Assembly: GCF_001293735.1 (NCBI RefSeq)
Contig: NZ_BCAH01000035.1
Location: 1 to 43,637 of the forward strand
Direction of reading: 5' to 3'
DNA: 43,637 bases
From: Limosilactobacillus gorillae
GTDB lineage: Bacteria > Bacillota > Bacilli > Lactobacillales > Lactobacillaceae
Part shown: positions 15,441-23,579 of the stretch, piece after piece
Layout: the number at the start of each line of letters is the position of its first letter
Position numbering within the stretch: position 1 is the stretch's first letter
Notes under the pieces: generated by a model
What the model was told of the DNA's origin: nothing
Databases searched by the model: none
Seen by the model: only the letters and a program-made list of their open reading frames with translations
Program-made: the position numbers and the translations under genes

Positions 15441-16665
15441 TTCTAAAGAACTCCTTTGCTTCCTTTAAAGCATCAACTAACCGTTTTGCATCTTCGTTCG
15501 TGTTATAAAAGTAGAAACTAGCCCGGGCCGTCGCCTCTAAGCCAAGGTAGTTCATCAGGGGCTGAGCACAGTGATGCCCCGCCCGAACTGCAACTCCCTC
15601 CATATCCAGAGCGGTCGCCAGGTCATGAGGATGCAGATTACCAAGGTTAAACGAAATCACCCCGGTATGACGTTCTGGTTCCTGGGGGCCATAAACCGTC
15701 AAGCCATCAATTGCCAGTAATTCTGGAAGGACTAGCTTGACCAATTCTTGTTCGCGGGTGGCAACCTGTTTGATCCCAATTGTATTCAAGTAGTCGATCG
15801 CAGCTCCCAAACCAATCGCCCCAGCTATGTTTTGGGTCCCTGCTTCAAACTTATACGGTAATGGTGCCCAGGTACTATCCTGTTCAGTAACCGTTCCGAT
15901 CATCTCACCCCCGTATTGATACGGTGGCATCCGATCAAGCAACTCCCGTTTACCGTACAGGACCCCAATTCCGGTTGGGGCCAGCATTTTGTGACCAGAG
16001 AAGGCATAGAAGTCAACGTCTAATTCCTGCATGTTAACCTGCATGTGAGGAACCGCCTGGGCCCCGTCACCGACAAGCACCGCCCCGTGTTGGTGGGCAA
16101 GCTTGGCCACTTCTTTAAGTGGCGTCACCGTCCCCATCACATTGGAGGCGTGGGTTAAGGCAACGATCTTGGTCCGGTCGGTGATCTTATTGGCCGCATC
16201 GGCCATGTCTAACTGGCCGTCAGGAGTGAGCCCAATATATTTAAGGGTGGCGCCCTTTTTCTTAGCGAGTTGCTGCCACGGAATCAAGTTAGAATGGTGT
16301 TCCATAATTGAGATCACAATTTCATCACCGGCACTAACATTTTGTTCCCCATAGGTAGCCGCCACCAGGTTTAATGAATCAGTGCACCCCTTAGTGAAGA
16401 TCACTTCAGCCGTATCAGTAGCGTGAATAAATTTTCGCACTTTTTCTCTGGCTGCTTCGTAATCGCTGGTCGCCCGTTCTGCCAGCGTATGAACACCACG
16501 GTGAACATTAGCGTTATCCGTTTGGTAAAAACTAAGGACCTGGTTTAAAACCGAGGTCGGCCGCTGGGTTGTGGCGGCGTTATCAAGGTAAACCAGCCGC
16601 TCATCATTAACCCGTTGGGAAAGAATCGGAAAGTCGTCTCGAATTTGATTAATACTTTTGACCAT
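15427..16665 (-). CDS. sufS: Cysteine desulfurase SufS
   Basis: 412 residues from ATG at 16665, after AAAGGAAG and inside the end of sufD. A class-V aminotransferase-fold PLP enzyme, it has YLDNAATTQRP near the N-terminus, the PLP lysine in FSGHKMLAPTGIGVLYG and the active Cys in RAGHHCAQPLM. It frees sulfur from cysteine for cluster assembly and passes it to SufU. Confidence 0.96.
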   Translation of the reverse strand: MVKSINQIRDDFPILSQRVNDERLVYLDNAATTQRPTSVLNQVLSFYQTDNANVHRGVHTLAERATSDYEAAREKVRKFIHATDTAEVIFTKGCTDSLNLVAATYGEQNVSAGDEIVISIMEHHSNLIPWQQLAKKKGATLKYIGLTPDGQLDMADAANKITDRTKIVALTHASNVMGTVTPLKEVAKLAHQHGAVLVGDGAQAVPHMQVNMQELDVDFYAFSGHKMLAPTGIGVLYGKRELLDRMPPYQYGGEMIGTVTEQDSTWAPLPYKFEAGTQNIAGAIGLGAAIDYLNTIGIKQVATREQELVKLVLPELLAIDGLTVYGPQEPERHTGVISFNLGNLHPHDLATALDMEGVAVRAGHHCAQPLMNYLGLEATARASFYFYNTNEDAKRLVDALKEAKEFFRIGTI

Positions 16666-17944
16666 CAGCAAGCTTCCTTTCCAGGATTGCAACCATCTTA
16701 TCGCGAACGTTTTTAGCTGGGATAACGGTTAAAACTGACCCTAAAAAGCCCCGAATGACCATCCGCTCGGCGGTGGCCCGATCAATTCCCCGACTCATTA
16801 GGTAATACATCTGCTCAGGGTCAACGGGGCCAACCGAGGCAGCGTGACCAGCCACAACGTCATTTTCATCGATTAAGAGAATTGGGTTGGCGTCGCCATG
16901 AGCATCCCCAGACATCATTAAAACTCGGTTTTGCTGATCAGCCTTAGCGCCATGGGCACCGTGAACGATCTGGCCAATTCCATTAAAAATTAGCTCTGAT
17001 TGTTCAAGTAATACCCCACGCTGATTGATCAACCCGGTCGTTTGCTTACCACGATTGGTAACCCGATTGGTGACCGCCATCTTTTGGGCCCCAGTTGTTA
17101 CAGCAATTGCCTTGGCATCGGCATAGCCTCCCTGGCTAATCAGTTCGGAATCCATATCGCCTAAGGTATCACCATCATTCATTAAACCCACCGCCCAGTC
17201 AACATGGGCATCTCGACCAATGTTAGCCCGACGTTTGAAGTAAACGTGAGTATTTTCCCCCAGCTCATCTAAAGATGAGAAGGCGACCGTACTGCCTTCT
17301 TGAGCGACAATTTCAACCATCATATTAGCCGGTACCGTTTTATCACCCACCGTCTGTAGATGTTGTAAGAAGTGAAGTTTTGATTGAGCCTCCGCCACAA
17401 TCAGGAGGTGAGAGTTAAGCGGTTGGTCCTTAGTGGCATCTTGAATGATTTCGGCTTCAATTGGCGTGTCTATCTCAACGCCCTTAGGAACGTAGAGAAA
17501 GATGCCGGCGTTTAGGTAAGCTAGGTGAGCAGCCGTCAATTTATTCTCATCGGGTTTAACCACCCGGTTCATGAAGAAGCGCTCAATCAAGCGGGGATGA
17601 ATCCGAGCTGCTGAGAAGATATCGGTCAAGATGACCCCTTTCTTGCGTAGCTCCTCCGGAAGCTGCACCGTAGTGGTTGTTTGACCAACCTGGACGATCC
17701 GAATAACGTCAGGGTCTTGATCAATCAATCCCGTCGCTAGCTTAGGATCAGAGTCTTCAAAAGTCAACGGCTGGTCGCTGAGTAGGGGCCAGTCGTTAAA
17801 ACGGTAGCGTGTCATCCGAGGCATCGGCAGTTTCTTCATCATTTCTAGCGCTTCCAACCGCCGGTCAAGCAGGCTGTATGGTTCGCCGTGTTGGTGTGAG
17901 GCCTCCTCTAGTTGGTCTGCGATCGCTTGAACGTCTTGTGTCAT
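16649..17944 (-). CDS. sufD: Fe-S assembly protein SufD
   Basis: 431 residues of the SufB/SufD family, with the family block AHLAYLNAGIFLYVPKGVEID and the C-terminal [23 protein letters not shown], but without the SufB Cys. It pairs with SufB on the SufC dimer. It starts 11 bases after sufC with a GGAGG site and overlaps sufS by 17 bases. Confidence 0.95.
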   Translation of the reverse strand: MTQDVQAIADQLEEASHQHGEPYSLLDRRLEALEMMKKLPMPRMTRYRFNDWPLLSDQPLTFEDSDPKLATGLIDQDPDVIRIVQVGQTTTTVQLPEELRKKGVILTDIFSAARIHPRLIERFFMNRVVKPDENKLTAAHLAYLNAGIFLYVPKGVEIDTPIEAEIIQDATKDQPLNSHLLIVAEAQSKLHFLQHLQTVGDKTVPANMMVEIVAQEGSTVAFSSLDELGENTHVYFKRRANIGRDAHVDWAVGLMNDGDTLGDMDSELISQGGYADAKAIAVTTGAQKMAVTNRVTNRGKQTTGLINQRGVLLEQSELIFNGIGQIVHGAHGAKADQQNRVLMMSGDAHGDANPILLIDENDVVAGHAASVGPVDPEQMYYLMSRGIDRATAERMVIRGFLGSVLTVIPAKNVRDKMVAILERKLADGQKY

Positions 17945-17955
17945 CGTCAGCCTCC

Positions 17956-18753
17956 TTAGTGGTTATCATCAACCAGTTGAACGTCTAAGCCCAATTCATC
18001 ACGTAGGCCAGCGTACCCCTCTGCCTCAAGCTTCTTGGCTAATTCGGCATCACCGGTCTTAACAATCTTACCGCCCATCATTACGTGAACGGTATCAGGA
18101 ACAATATAGTTCAAAAGGCGCTGGTAGTGGGTGATGATCAGGGAACCGAAGTTAGCGCCTCGCATTGAGTTAACCCCCTTTGAAACCACCTTTAAGGCGT
18201 CAATATCTAGACCGGAGTCAATTTCATCGAGAATGGCAAAGGAAGGTTCGATCATCAGAAGCTGCAAGATTTCATTTCGCTTTTTCTCTCCCCCAGAAAA
18301 ACCTTCGTTTAAGTAGCGTTCGGTCATTGATTCATCCATGTCCAACAGAGCTAAGTTACGGTCTAGCTTCTTGATGAAGTCCATCACCGAAATTTGATCA
18401 TCCTTATCACGCCGGGCATTAATCGCCGCCCGTAAAAATTCTGCGTTGGTGACTCCCTGAATTTCGGCCGGGTACTGCATAGCTAAAAACAGTCCCTTAC
18501 GGGCGCGTTCGTCAACGGGCATATTAAGGATATTTTCACCGTTTAAAAGGATTTCTCCTTCGGTCACCGTGTACCCAGGCTGGCCCATGATCGTTTGGGA
18601 CAAGGTCGACTTCCCCGTTCCGTTGGGGCCCATGATTGCGTGGATCTCACCTGTCTTCATTTCCAAGTTGACCCCTTTTAGGATCTCCTTGGTCTGTTTG
18701 GTTTCTTCATCAGTCACTGAAACGTGTAGGTTCTTAACTTCTAATGTTGCCAT
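17956..18753 (-). CDS. sufC: Fe-S assembly ATPase SufC
   Basis: 265 residues of the ABC-ATPase type. Walker A is GPNGTGKST, the signature is FSGGEKKRNEI, Walker B is FAILDEIDSGLD. It is the first gene of the suf operon and uses a GGAGGAAAG site. The upstream region is shared with divergent feoA. Confidence 0.96.
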   Translation of the reverse strand: MATLEVKNLHVSVTDEETKQTKEILKGVNLEMKTGEIHAIMGPNGTGKSTLSQTIMGQPGYTVTEGEILLNGENILNMPVDERARKGLFLAMQYPAEIQGVTNAEFLRAAINARRDKDDQISVMDFIKKLDRNLALLDMDESMTERYLNEGFSGGEKKRNEILQLLMIEPSFAILDEIDSGLDIDALKVVSKGVNSMRGANFGSLIITHYQRLLNYIVPDTVHVMMGGKIVKTGDAELAKKLEAEGYAGLRDELGLDVQLVDDNH

Positions 18754-18838
18754 GTCAACTTTCCTCCAGTTAGCCCAATTATTCCAAATTTATATTAACG
18801 ATAAGGAAGGCGGGGCCAAATTTGTTTTCTTGTCTTAC

Positions 18839-18911
18839 ATTATAGTCGTTCCAAGGTAAAATAAAACTAGGTAATTCCCCCATATATGTTTTTGGAATTC
18901 TGTGCAATAAT
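18839..18911. promoter_or_regulatory. NreC-like dyad between divergent suf and feo operons
   Basis: The dyad TAGGT-AATT-CCCCC is at 18868-18881. For feoA, TGC-AATAAT (hexamer 18906-18911) starts 38 bases from the dyad start. For sufC on the minus strand, a perfect TATAAT (18844-18839) starts 37 bases away. A second feo -10, TATAAT at 18924-18929, is also possible. The repeat TTTGGAATA/T occurs at 18780 (minus), 18891 and 18958. Confidence 0.58.
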
Positions 18912-18987
18912 ATCACCAAGTTGTATAATGAAAATATCAAACAATTAATTATATATTTTTGGAATATTTTACAAAGGAGGGGGTCAA

Positions 18988-19197
18988 ATGGCAGCTACCT
19001 ATACCCTCAGCCACTTTGACCGGCTCAACGAAGCCACCCAAGAGCGCCTACATAACCTCGGCCTTTATGAAGGAATCACCGTTGCCTTGATTCAACGCTA
19101 CCCCTTCCATGGCCCCGTCATCATTGAAAACGAGCACCAACGAATCGGCCTACGTTACCGTGTCTTTACACAACTAACGGGAGGAAGCAACCAATGA
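18988..19197 (+). CDS. feoA: Ferrous iron transport protein A
   Basis: A 69-residue SH3-like FeoA domain (YTLSHFDRLNEATQERLHNL, then GLYEGITVALIQRYP). It is a cytosolic partner of FeoB. AAAGGAGGGGG precedes the ATG. Its end overlaps the feoB start by four bases. Confidence 0.92.
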   Translation: MAATYTLSHFDRLNEATQERLHNLGLYEGITVALIQRYPFHGPVIIENEHQRIGLRYRVFTQLTGGSNQ

Positions 19198-21188
19198 CTA
19201 CCGTGGCATTATTAGGAAATCCCAATACCGGGAAAACCACGATCTTTAATTCCTTAACTGACAAGTACGCCTACGTCGGTAACTGGACCGGGGTAACGGT
19301 AGAAAAAAAGCTTGGTCAAATCAAAAACAGCTCGGTTACCCTTGTCGACTTACCCGGGGTGTATTCCTTGAACCCGCTCACAAAAGATGAGGCCGTCGTT
19401 ACTTCCTACCTTTTAAATAACCATCCCGACCTAATCTTGAATGTTACCAATGCTGGTCAGCTCAAGCGTAACCTCTTGTTGACCATTGAGGTCTTGGAAC
19501 TAGGAGCGCCGGTTATTTTAAACCTCAACATGATTGACGATTTAAAGCGGCAAGGTAAGTACTATGATCCCAGCATTTTAGAAGACTGGCTGGGATGCAA
19601 AGTCAAAACCACCAACGCCCGTACCCATGAGGGGGTGGCCACTTTAAAGGCCGACCTGGCAAATCTAACAGCTGATCAAACATCTTCTTCACCACTACTA
19701 CTCGATTACCCACCGATGGTCAAGCAGGCGATTCGCCAAGCAACCGAAGCCCTGGTTCAAGACTATGACATGAATCACGATTTTGCCCAATGGCTTTCAA
19801 TTCAATACATTAACAAAAATAAGGCGGTCCGCCGTTACGCCCTCTTTCACGATTTAACTCCCTTACGGAGCCAAGAGAAGTATTACGATGCTCAGGATTT
19901 TGAAGGCCAAATCTTCAACACCCGCTTTTCCTTCATCGAACGGCTATTGGCAGCGGCCAGCCAGACAATCAGTTCCGCCAATCAAGTTGAATTAACCTCC
20001 AAGATCGACCGCGTGGTTACCAACCCCGTCTTGGGTCTTCCAATCTTTGCTGGGATTTTCTTTTTAATCTTCAAACTTTCCTTTGACTGGGTAGGGACTC
20101 CGCTTTCCGACCTACTAGACAGTTTCATTTCCGGTCCCTTATCAACGTGGGCCGAGCAATTTCTAACGGCCGCCGGTGCCCTGCCGGTTCTAAGGTCTTT
20201 AATTGTTAACGGCCTGATCGCCGGAGTTGGTGGGATCTTAGTCTTCATCCCCCAGATTTTCGTTCTCTTTGCCTGCATCTCATTACTGGAAGATTCCGGC
20301 TACATGGCTCGGGCAGCCCTAGTGACCGACCGGATCATGCAATTAATCGGGTTGAACGGTAAATCCTTTATTCCCCTCATCATTGGCTTCGGCTGTAACG
20401 TAACCGGGATTATGGCTGCCCGTACGATCGAGCAACCCAAGGAACGACTTATCACTACCCTAATTTCCCCGTTTATGTCCTGTTCTGCCCGTCTACCAGT
20501 ATACTCACTAGTAGTAGCAGCCTTCTTTCCAAAGCACCAAGCTCTGATCGTTTTGTCGGTCTACTTTTTGGGCATCGTGGTGGCCCTCCTCGTAGCGAAG
20601 GGGTACCAACTCTTATTTGGAGTCAGTGATTCATCGGTCTTCATTGTTGAACTCCCCCAGTATCATCTCCCCCGCTTCGATGTTATCTGGCACGGAACCT
20701 GGGATAAGGGAAAGGGGTTTGTCAAAAAGGCTGGTACCGTTATTTTTGCCGGTACCGTTTTGATCTGGCTCCTGTCATCTTTTTCAACCCATGGCTACGT
20801 AACTAATTCCAGCCAGTCCTTTGCCGCCAGCCTAGGCCGCCAGTTGGTTCCCTTCCTAGCCCCAATTGGGATTACCCAGTGGCAAACCATTGCCGCCCTA
20901 TTTACCGGAATCTTGGCTAAGGAAGCGATCACCTCTAGCATGATGGTTATGTTTCATACCAGCAGTCAAGCAGTCCTAATTAGCGCACTAGGGCAATTCA
21001 TCAACCCAGTAGCTGCTTACGCCCTCTTGGTTTTCATTCTCCTGTACGCCCCCTGCTTTGCCACCCTGGGAACAATCAAGCAGGAGACCGGTTCAACTAA
21101 GTGGACCATTTGGTCGCTGGTTTCTAGCCTGATTATTGCCTACGGCCTATCCTGGCTGATCTTTACAATCGGAAGCTTCCTAGTCTAG
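19194..21188 (+). CDS. feoB: Ferrous iron transporter FeoB
   Basis: 664 residues. The N-terminal G-domain has G1 GNPNTGKT (8-15), the switch GNWTGVTVEKK, G3 DLPGVY and G4 NMID. A C-terminal membrane part with two Gate motifs and about 8-10 segments follows (GFGCNVTGIMAARTIE; YAPCFATLGTIKQETGS). It imports Fe2+ across the membrane, mainly without oxygen. It lies between feoA and a small Cys-rich partner. Confidence 0.96.
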   Translation: MTTVALLGNPNTGKTTIFNSLTDKYAYVGNWTGVTVEKKLGQIKNSSVTLVDLPGVYSLNPLTKDEAVVTSYLLNNHPDLILNVTNAGQLKRNLLLTIEVLELGAPVILNLNMIDDLKRQGKYYDPSILEDWLGCKVKTTNARTHEGVATLKADLANLTADQTSSSPLLLDYPPMVKQAIRQATEALVQDYDMNHDFAQWLSIQYINKNKAVRRYALFHDLTPLRSQEKYYDAQDFEGQIFNTRFSFIERLLAAASQTISSANQVELTSKIDRVVTNPVLGLPIFAGIFFLIFKLSFDWVGTPLSDLLDSFISGPLSTWAEQFLTAAGALPVLRSLIVNGLIAGVGGILVFIPQIFVLFACISLLEDSGYMARAALVTDRIMQLIGLNGKSFIPLIIGFGCNVTGIMAARTIEQPKERLITTLISPFMSCSARLPVYSLVVAAFFPKHQALIVLSVYFLGIVVALLVAKGYQLLFGVSDSSVFIVELPQYHLPRFDVIWHGTWDKGKGFVKKAGTVIFAGTVLIWLLSSFSTHGYVTNSSQSFAASLGRQLVPFLAPIGITQWQTIAALFTGILAKEAITSSMMVMFHTSSQAVLISALGQFINPVAAYALLVFILLYAPCFATLGTIKQETGSTKWTIWSLVSSLIIAYGLSWLIFTIGSFLV

Positions 21189-21201
21189 AAAGGAGTCCCT
21201 T

Positions 21202-21366
21202 ATGATTAGCTTAATCACCAACACCGTTATTATCTTGCTCATCGTCGCACTCGCCTTCTGGCAGCTAGTCAAGGTCTTCAAGCGGGCCAAAAAGGGAAAG
21301 TGTGCAGCTTGCGATTATGACTGTGCGGTCAAAAAACAAGTCCTCAAGCAAAAAAGCCTTCACTAA
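21202..21366 (+). CDS. FeoB-associated Cys-rich membrane protein
   Basis: A 54-residue ORF directly after feoB with AAAGGAG eight bases before the ATG. One N-terminal membrane segment (residues 3-24) is followed by a basic stretch and CAACDYDC (C34, C37, C41), then a lysine-rich tail. This is the pattern of the FeoB-associated Cys-rich membrane family, which takes the place of FeoC in Firmicutes. It may bind iron or a cluster or regulate FeoB. Confidence 0.88.
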   Translation: MISLITNTVIILLIVALAFWQLVKVFKRAKKGKCAACDYDCAVKKQVLKQKSLH

Positions 21367-21382
21367 ACACCTTGCTAACTTT

Positions 21383-21415
21383 AAAAGCCGGGATGGATTT
21401 TCCACCCCGGCTTTT
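21383..21415. terminator. Bidirectional terminator between feo and menA
   Basis: A 15-bp stem with one mismatch and a TTT loop, AAAAGCCGGG to CCCGGCTTTT, usable from both sides. Confidence 0.9.
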
Positions 21416-21432
21416 AATTGGCGTTAACCAAT

Positions 21433-22332
21433 TTAGATTAGACCAATCGCAAAAGTGACCACCTGAACCAGGGAGCCGATCAATAGGATCCGTATGGCAG
21501 ATGGGAAGGTTTCTTTTTTAATTTGCTTTTCAAATAGTATCTTGGTCTGTTTGACCACAAACGGAATAATTAGAAGGGTCAGCAAGACCGTCCACGGCGT
21601 CAGGTGCCAAATTGCTGCTAAGATAATGGCTAAGAAAGCAATGGTGTTTTTTACAGCGTAGGCTACCAAGGCCCACTTCTTGCCGATAAAGTGTACAATC
21701 GTGTGGCGGTGATTATCCTCATCTTCTTGTTCATCACAGATGTTATTAGCTAATAAGAGGTTTGAAATCCACAGCTCATCGGGGAGAGCAACTAAAAAGA
21801 CAATCCCCAGGTTAGTCCAGGACAAAGTAAAGCTGGCTCCCGTGTTGACATATACCGAAATTAGGGTGATCATAAAGCCCATCGTGAAACCCGAGAAGAA
21901 CTCGCCAACCGGTAGTCCCGACAGTGGGAAGGGCCCTGACGAGTACAAAAAACCAATTGCAAAGCAAAAGACCCCTAACCATAGGAGGGGTAATCCTAGT
22001 TGGGTGACCAGGTAAACCCCGATTAAGGCAGCTACCACCACTAAGGCCACTAGCATCCCCAAGATCAGTTTTGGTGATAAGTTCTCTCGACCAATAATGT
22101 TGGTATTTTGCTGGTAGTCCTCCGTATCAACGGCATGCACATAGTCGTGATAGTTATCTAACATATCAACCGACATGTTAAATAAAAGCATCGCAACAAA
22201 AAATAGGATTGCCAATCCCGGTTGAACGGTATGATAGTGGTAGGCCGCCAAACAAAGTCCCAACAAGAATGGCAAGACACTGGCGGTCTTAGCCTTGATC
22301 TCAACTAGTTCCAAAAATACTTTGATAGACAT
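21433..22332 (-). CDS. menA: 1,4-dihydroxy-2-naphthoate polyprenyltransferase
   Basis: A 299-residue UbiA-family membrane prenyltransferase with about 8-9 segments. The first Asp-rich motif is MSVDMLDNYHDY; the second is NNICDEQEDEDNHRHT. It joins the polyprenyl tail to dihydroxynaphthoate. It is divergent from the polyprenyl diphosphate synthase that makes the tail, with about 84 bases between. A UbiA protein of another quinone type is possible, but with menG present MenA is the best call. Confidence 0.9.
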   Translation of the reverse strand: MSIKVFLELVEIKAKTASVLPFLLGLCLAAYHYHTVQPGLAILFFVAMLLFNMSVDMLDNYHDYVHAVDTEDYQQNTNIIGRENLSPKLILGMLVALVVVAALIGVYLVTQLGLPLLWLGVFCFAIGFLYSSGPFPLSGLPVGEFFSGFTMGFMITLISVYVNTGASFTLSWTNLGIVFLVALPDELWISNLLLANNICDEQEDEDNHRHTIVHFIGKKWALVAYAVKNTIAFLAIILAAIWHLTPWTVLLTLLIIPFVVKQTKILFEKQIKKETFPSAIRILLIGSLVQVVTFAIGLI

Positions 22333-22416
22333 TAAATAAGTCCACCCTTTCCCTTATTTATTCAATCCCTAGTTTAGGGTACAATAGATAGTATAAACCT
22401 TAAAGGAAATTTAACG

Positions 22417-23400
22417 ATGAAACAAACATACTTTCCATACAATCCCGCTTTAAAGCAGGCGCTCCTTAGCGTTAGTAATTTAATGGAAGCTAAAATTAAA
22501 ACCCGCGATGGTCAATTGGAAGGCGCCCTTCAACAGATGGCAACCAACGGGGGAAAATTTTTACGCCCCGCTTTCTTCTGGCTCTTTGCCTCTTTGAACG
22601 GTCAACCCACTGAAGAAAAGCGTCCGCCATTAATTAAATTGGCCACCTCAATTGAAGTCCTCCACATGGCCACCCTGATCCACGATGATATCATTGATGA
22701 TTCTCCCAAGCGCCGGGGACGGGTCAGCATCCAGGCTAAATTTGGCAAGGACGTTGCTGTCTATTCAGGTGACTACCTCTTTACGATCTTCTTTGACCTA
22801 ATCACCACTACCACCGAGGGAACTCCCTTTTTAACCATCAACGCCAAGGTGATGCATCGGATTCTACGCGGAGAGCTCGGTCAAATGGCTGACCGTTTTA
22901 AGCAAAACCAGTCCCTCCTCGCCTACTTACGCAACGTCAACGGTAAAACAGCCGCTCTGTTTTCACTAGCTGCCAGTGAAGGCGCCCATTTTGGTGGTGC
23001 TGATCAAAGAACCGTCACCCTGGCCAAGCAAATTGGCCAAAACGTCGGGATTGCCTTTCAAATTTTGGACGATATCCTCGACTACTCAAGTGGGGACCGG
23101 CTGAACAAGCCGGTCTTAGAGGACCTTGCCACTGGCGTTTACTCCTTACCGCTGCTACTAGCCTTAAAAACAGACCCTACCGAACTAACGCCCCTACTCA
23201 ACAAGGGGCGGCAGATGACCCTTTCCGACATGGAACGAGTCCGAGAACTAGTTGTTAATATTGGTGGAGTAGATCAGGCTCGACAACTGGCCACCGCCTT
23301 TACTAAGAAGGCTGAAGAAAAAATTAACCGCCTTCCAGCCGGTTCCTCGCAACAGGCCCTTAATAAATTATGTAAGCACCTTTTGAAACGAAACTCCTAA
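22417..23400 (+). CDS. Polyprenyl (heptaprenyl-type) diphosphate synthase
   Basis: A 327-residue trans-isoprenyl diphosphate synthase. The first Asp-rich motif is HDDIIDD (residues 89-95) and the second is FQILDDILDY. It builds the menaquinone side chain from IPP. Chain length cannot be read safely from the sequence. Bacillus homologues need a small second subunit, and none is visible here. AAAGGAAA precedes the ATG. Confidence 0.9.
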   Translation: MKQTYFPYNPALKQALLSVSNLMEAKIKTRDGQLEGALQQMATNGGKFLRPAFFWLFASLNGQPTEEKRPPLIKLATSIEVLHMATLIHDDIIDDSPKRRGRVSIQAKFGKDVAVYSGDYLFTIFFDLITTTTEGTPFLTINAKVMHRILRGELGQMADRFKQNQSLLAYLRNVNGKTAALFSLAASEGAHFGGADQRTVTLAKQIGQNVGIAFQILDDILDYSSGDRLNKPVLEDLATGVYSLPLLLALKTDPTELTPLLNKGRQMTLSDMERVRELVVNIGGVDQARQLATAFTKKAEEKINRLPAGSSQQALNKLCKHLLKRNS

Positions 23401-23405
23401 CCAGA

Positions 23406-23449
23406 TCCCCCTTACCTGCGAAAATACCGCAAGTGAGGGGGAATTTTTT
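23406..23449 (+). terminator. Terminator after the prenyl synthase
   Basis: A stem of about 15 bp with two mismatches (TCCCCCT...AGGGGGA) followed by TTTTTT. Confidence 0.85.
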
Positions 23450-23528
23450 ACAATACACGTTCTGGGTATAAGGGACGCTTCCCTTCCGCAATTCGAACAA
23501 TGTCATCTAAACCCATTTCCACAATATT
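23448..23528 (-). pseudogene. Possible C-terminal relic of a 2-hydroxyacid dehydrogenase-like gene
   Basis: A short minus-strand frame ends with MGLDDIVRIAEGKRPLYPE and three more residues before the stop. It reads like the tail of a D-isomer 2-hydroxyacid dehydrogenase. A stop codon lies directly upstream of it, nothing of the rest of such a gene is present, and it runs into the neighbouring terminator. This is a weak resemblance from memory of the family and may be chance. Confidence 0.3.
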
Positions 23529-23534
23529 TTAGAT

Positions 23535-23567
23535 AAAAAAGGGCTGTGACGCGTAAGTCACAGCCCT
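23535..23567 (-). terminator. Terminator of the peptide transporter gene
   Basis: Perfect 11-bp stem AGGGCTGTGAC/GTCACAGCCCT followed on the minus strand by TTTTT. Confidence 0.92.
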
Positions 23568-23579
23568 AAGTTAATTGTA

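Noticed and set aside
18924-18929. TATAAT as the main feoA -10
   Set aside because: A fine hexamer, but the -35 is poor and the 18906 hexamer has the spacing shared by the other promoters. Kept only as an alternative.
22369-22381. CCCTA-GTT-TAGGG dyad between menA and the prenyl synthase as an NreC site
   Set aside because: The half-sites are in the opposite order (CCCTA first), and it overlaps likely promoter elements without the shared spacing.
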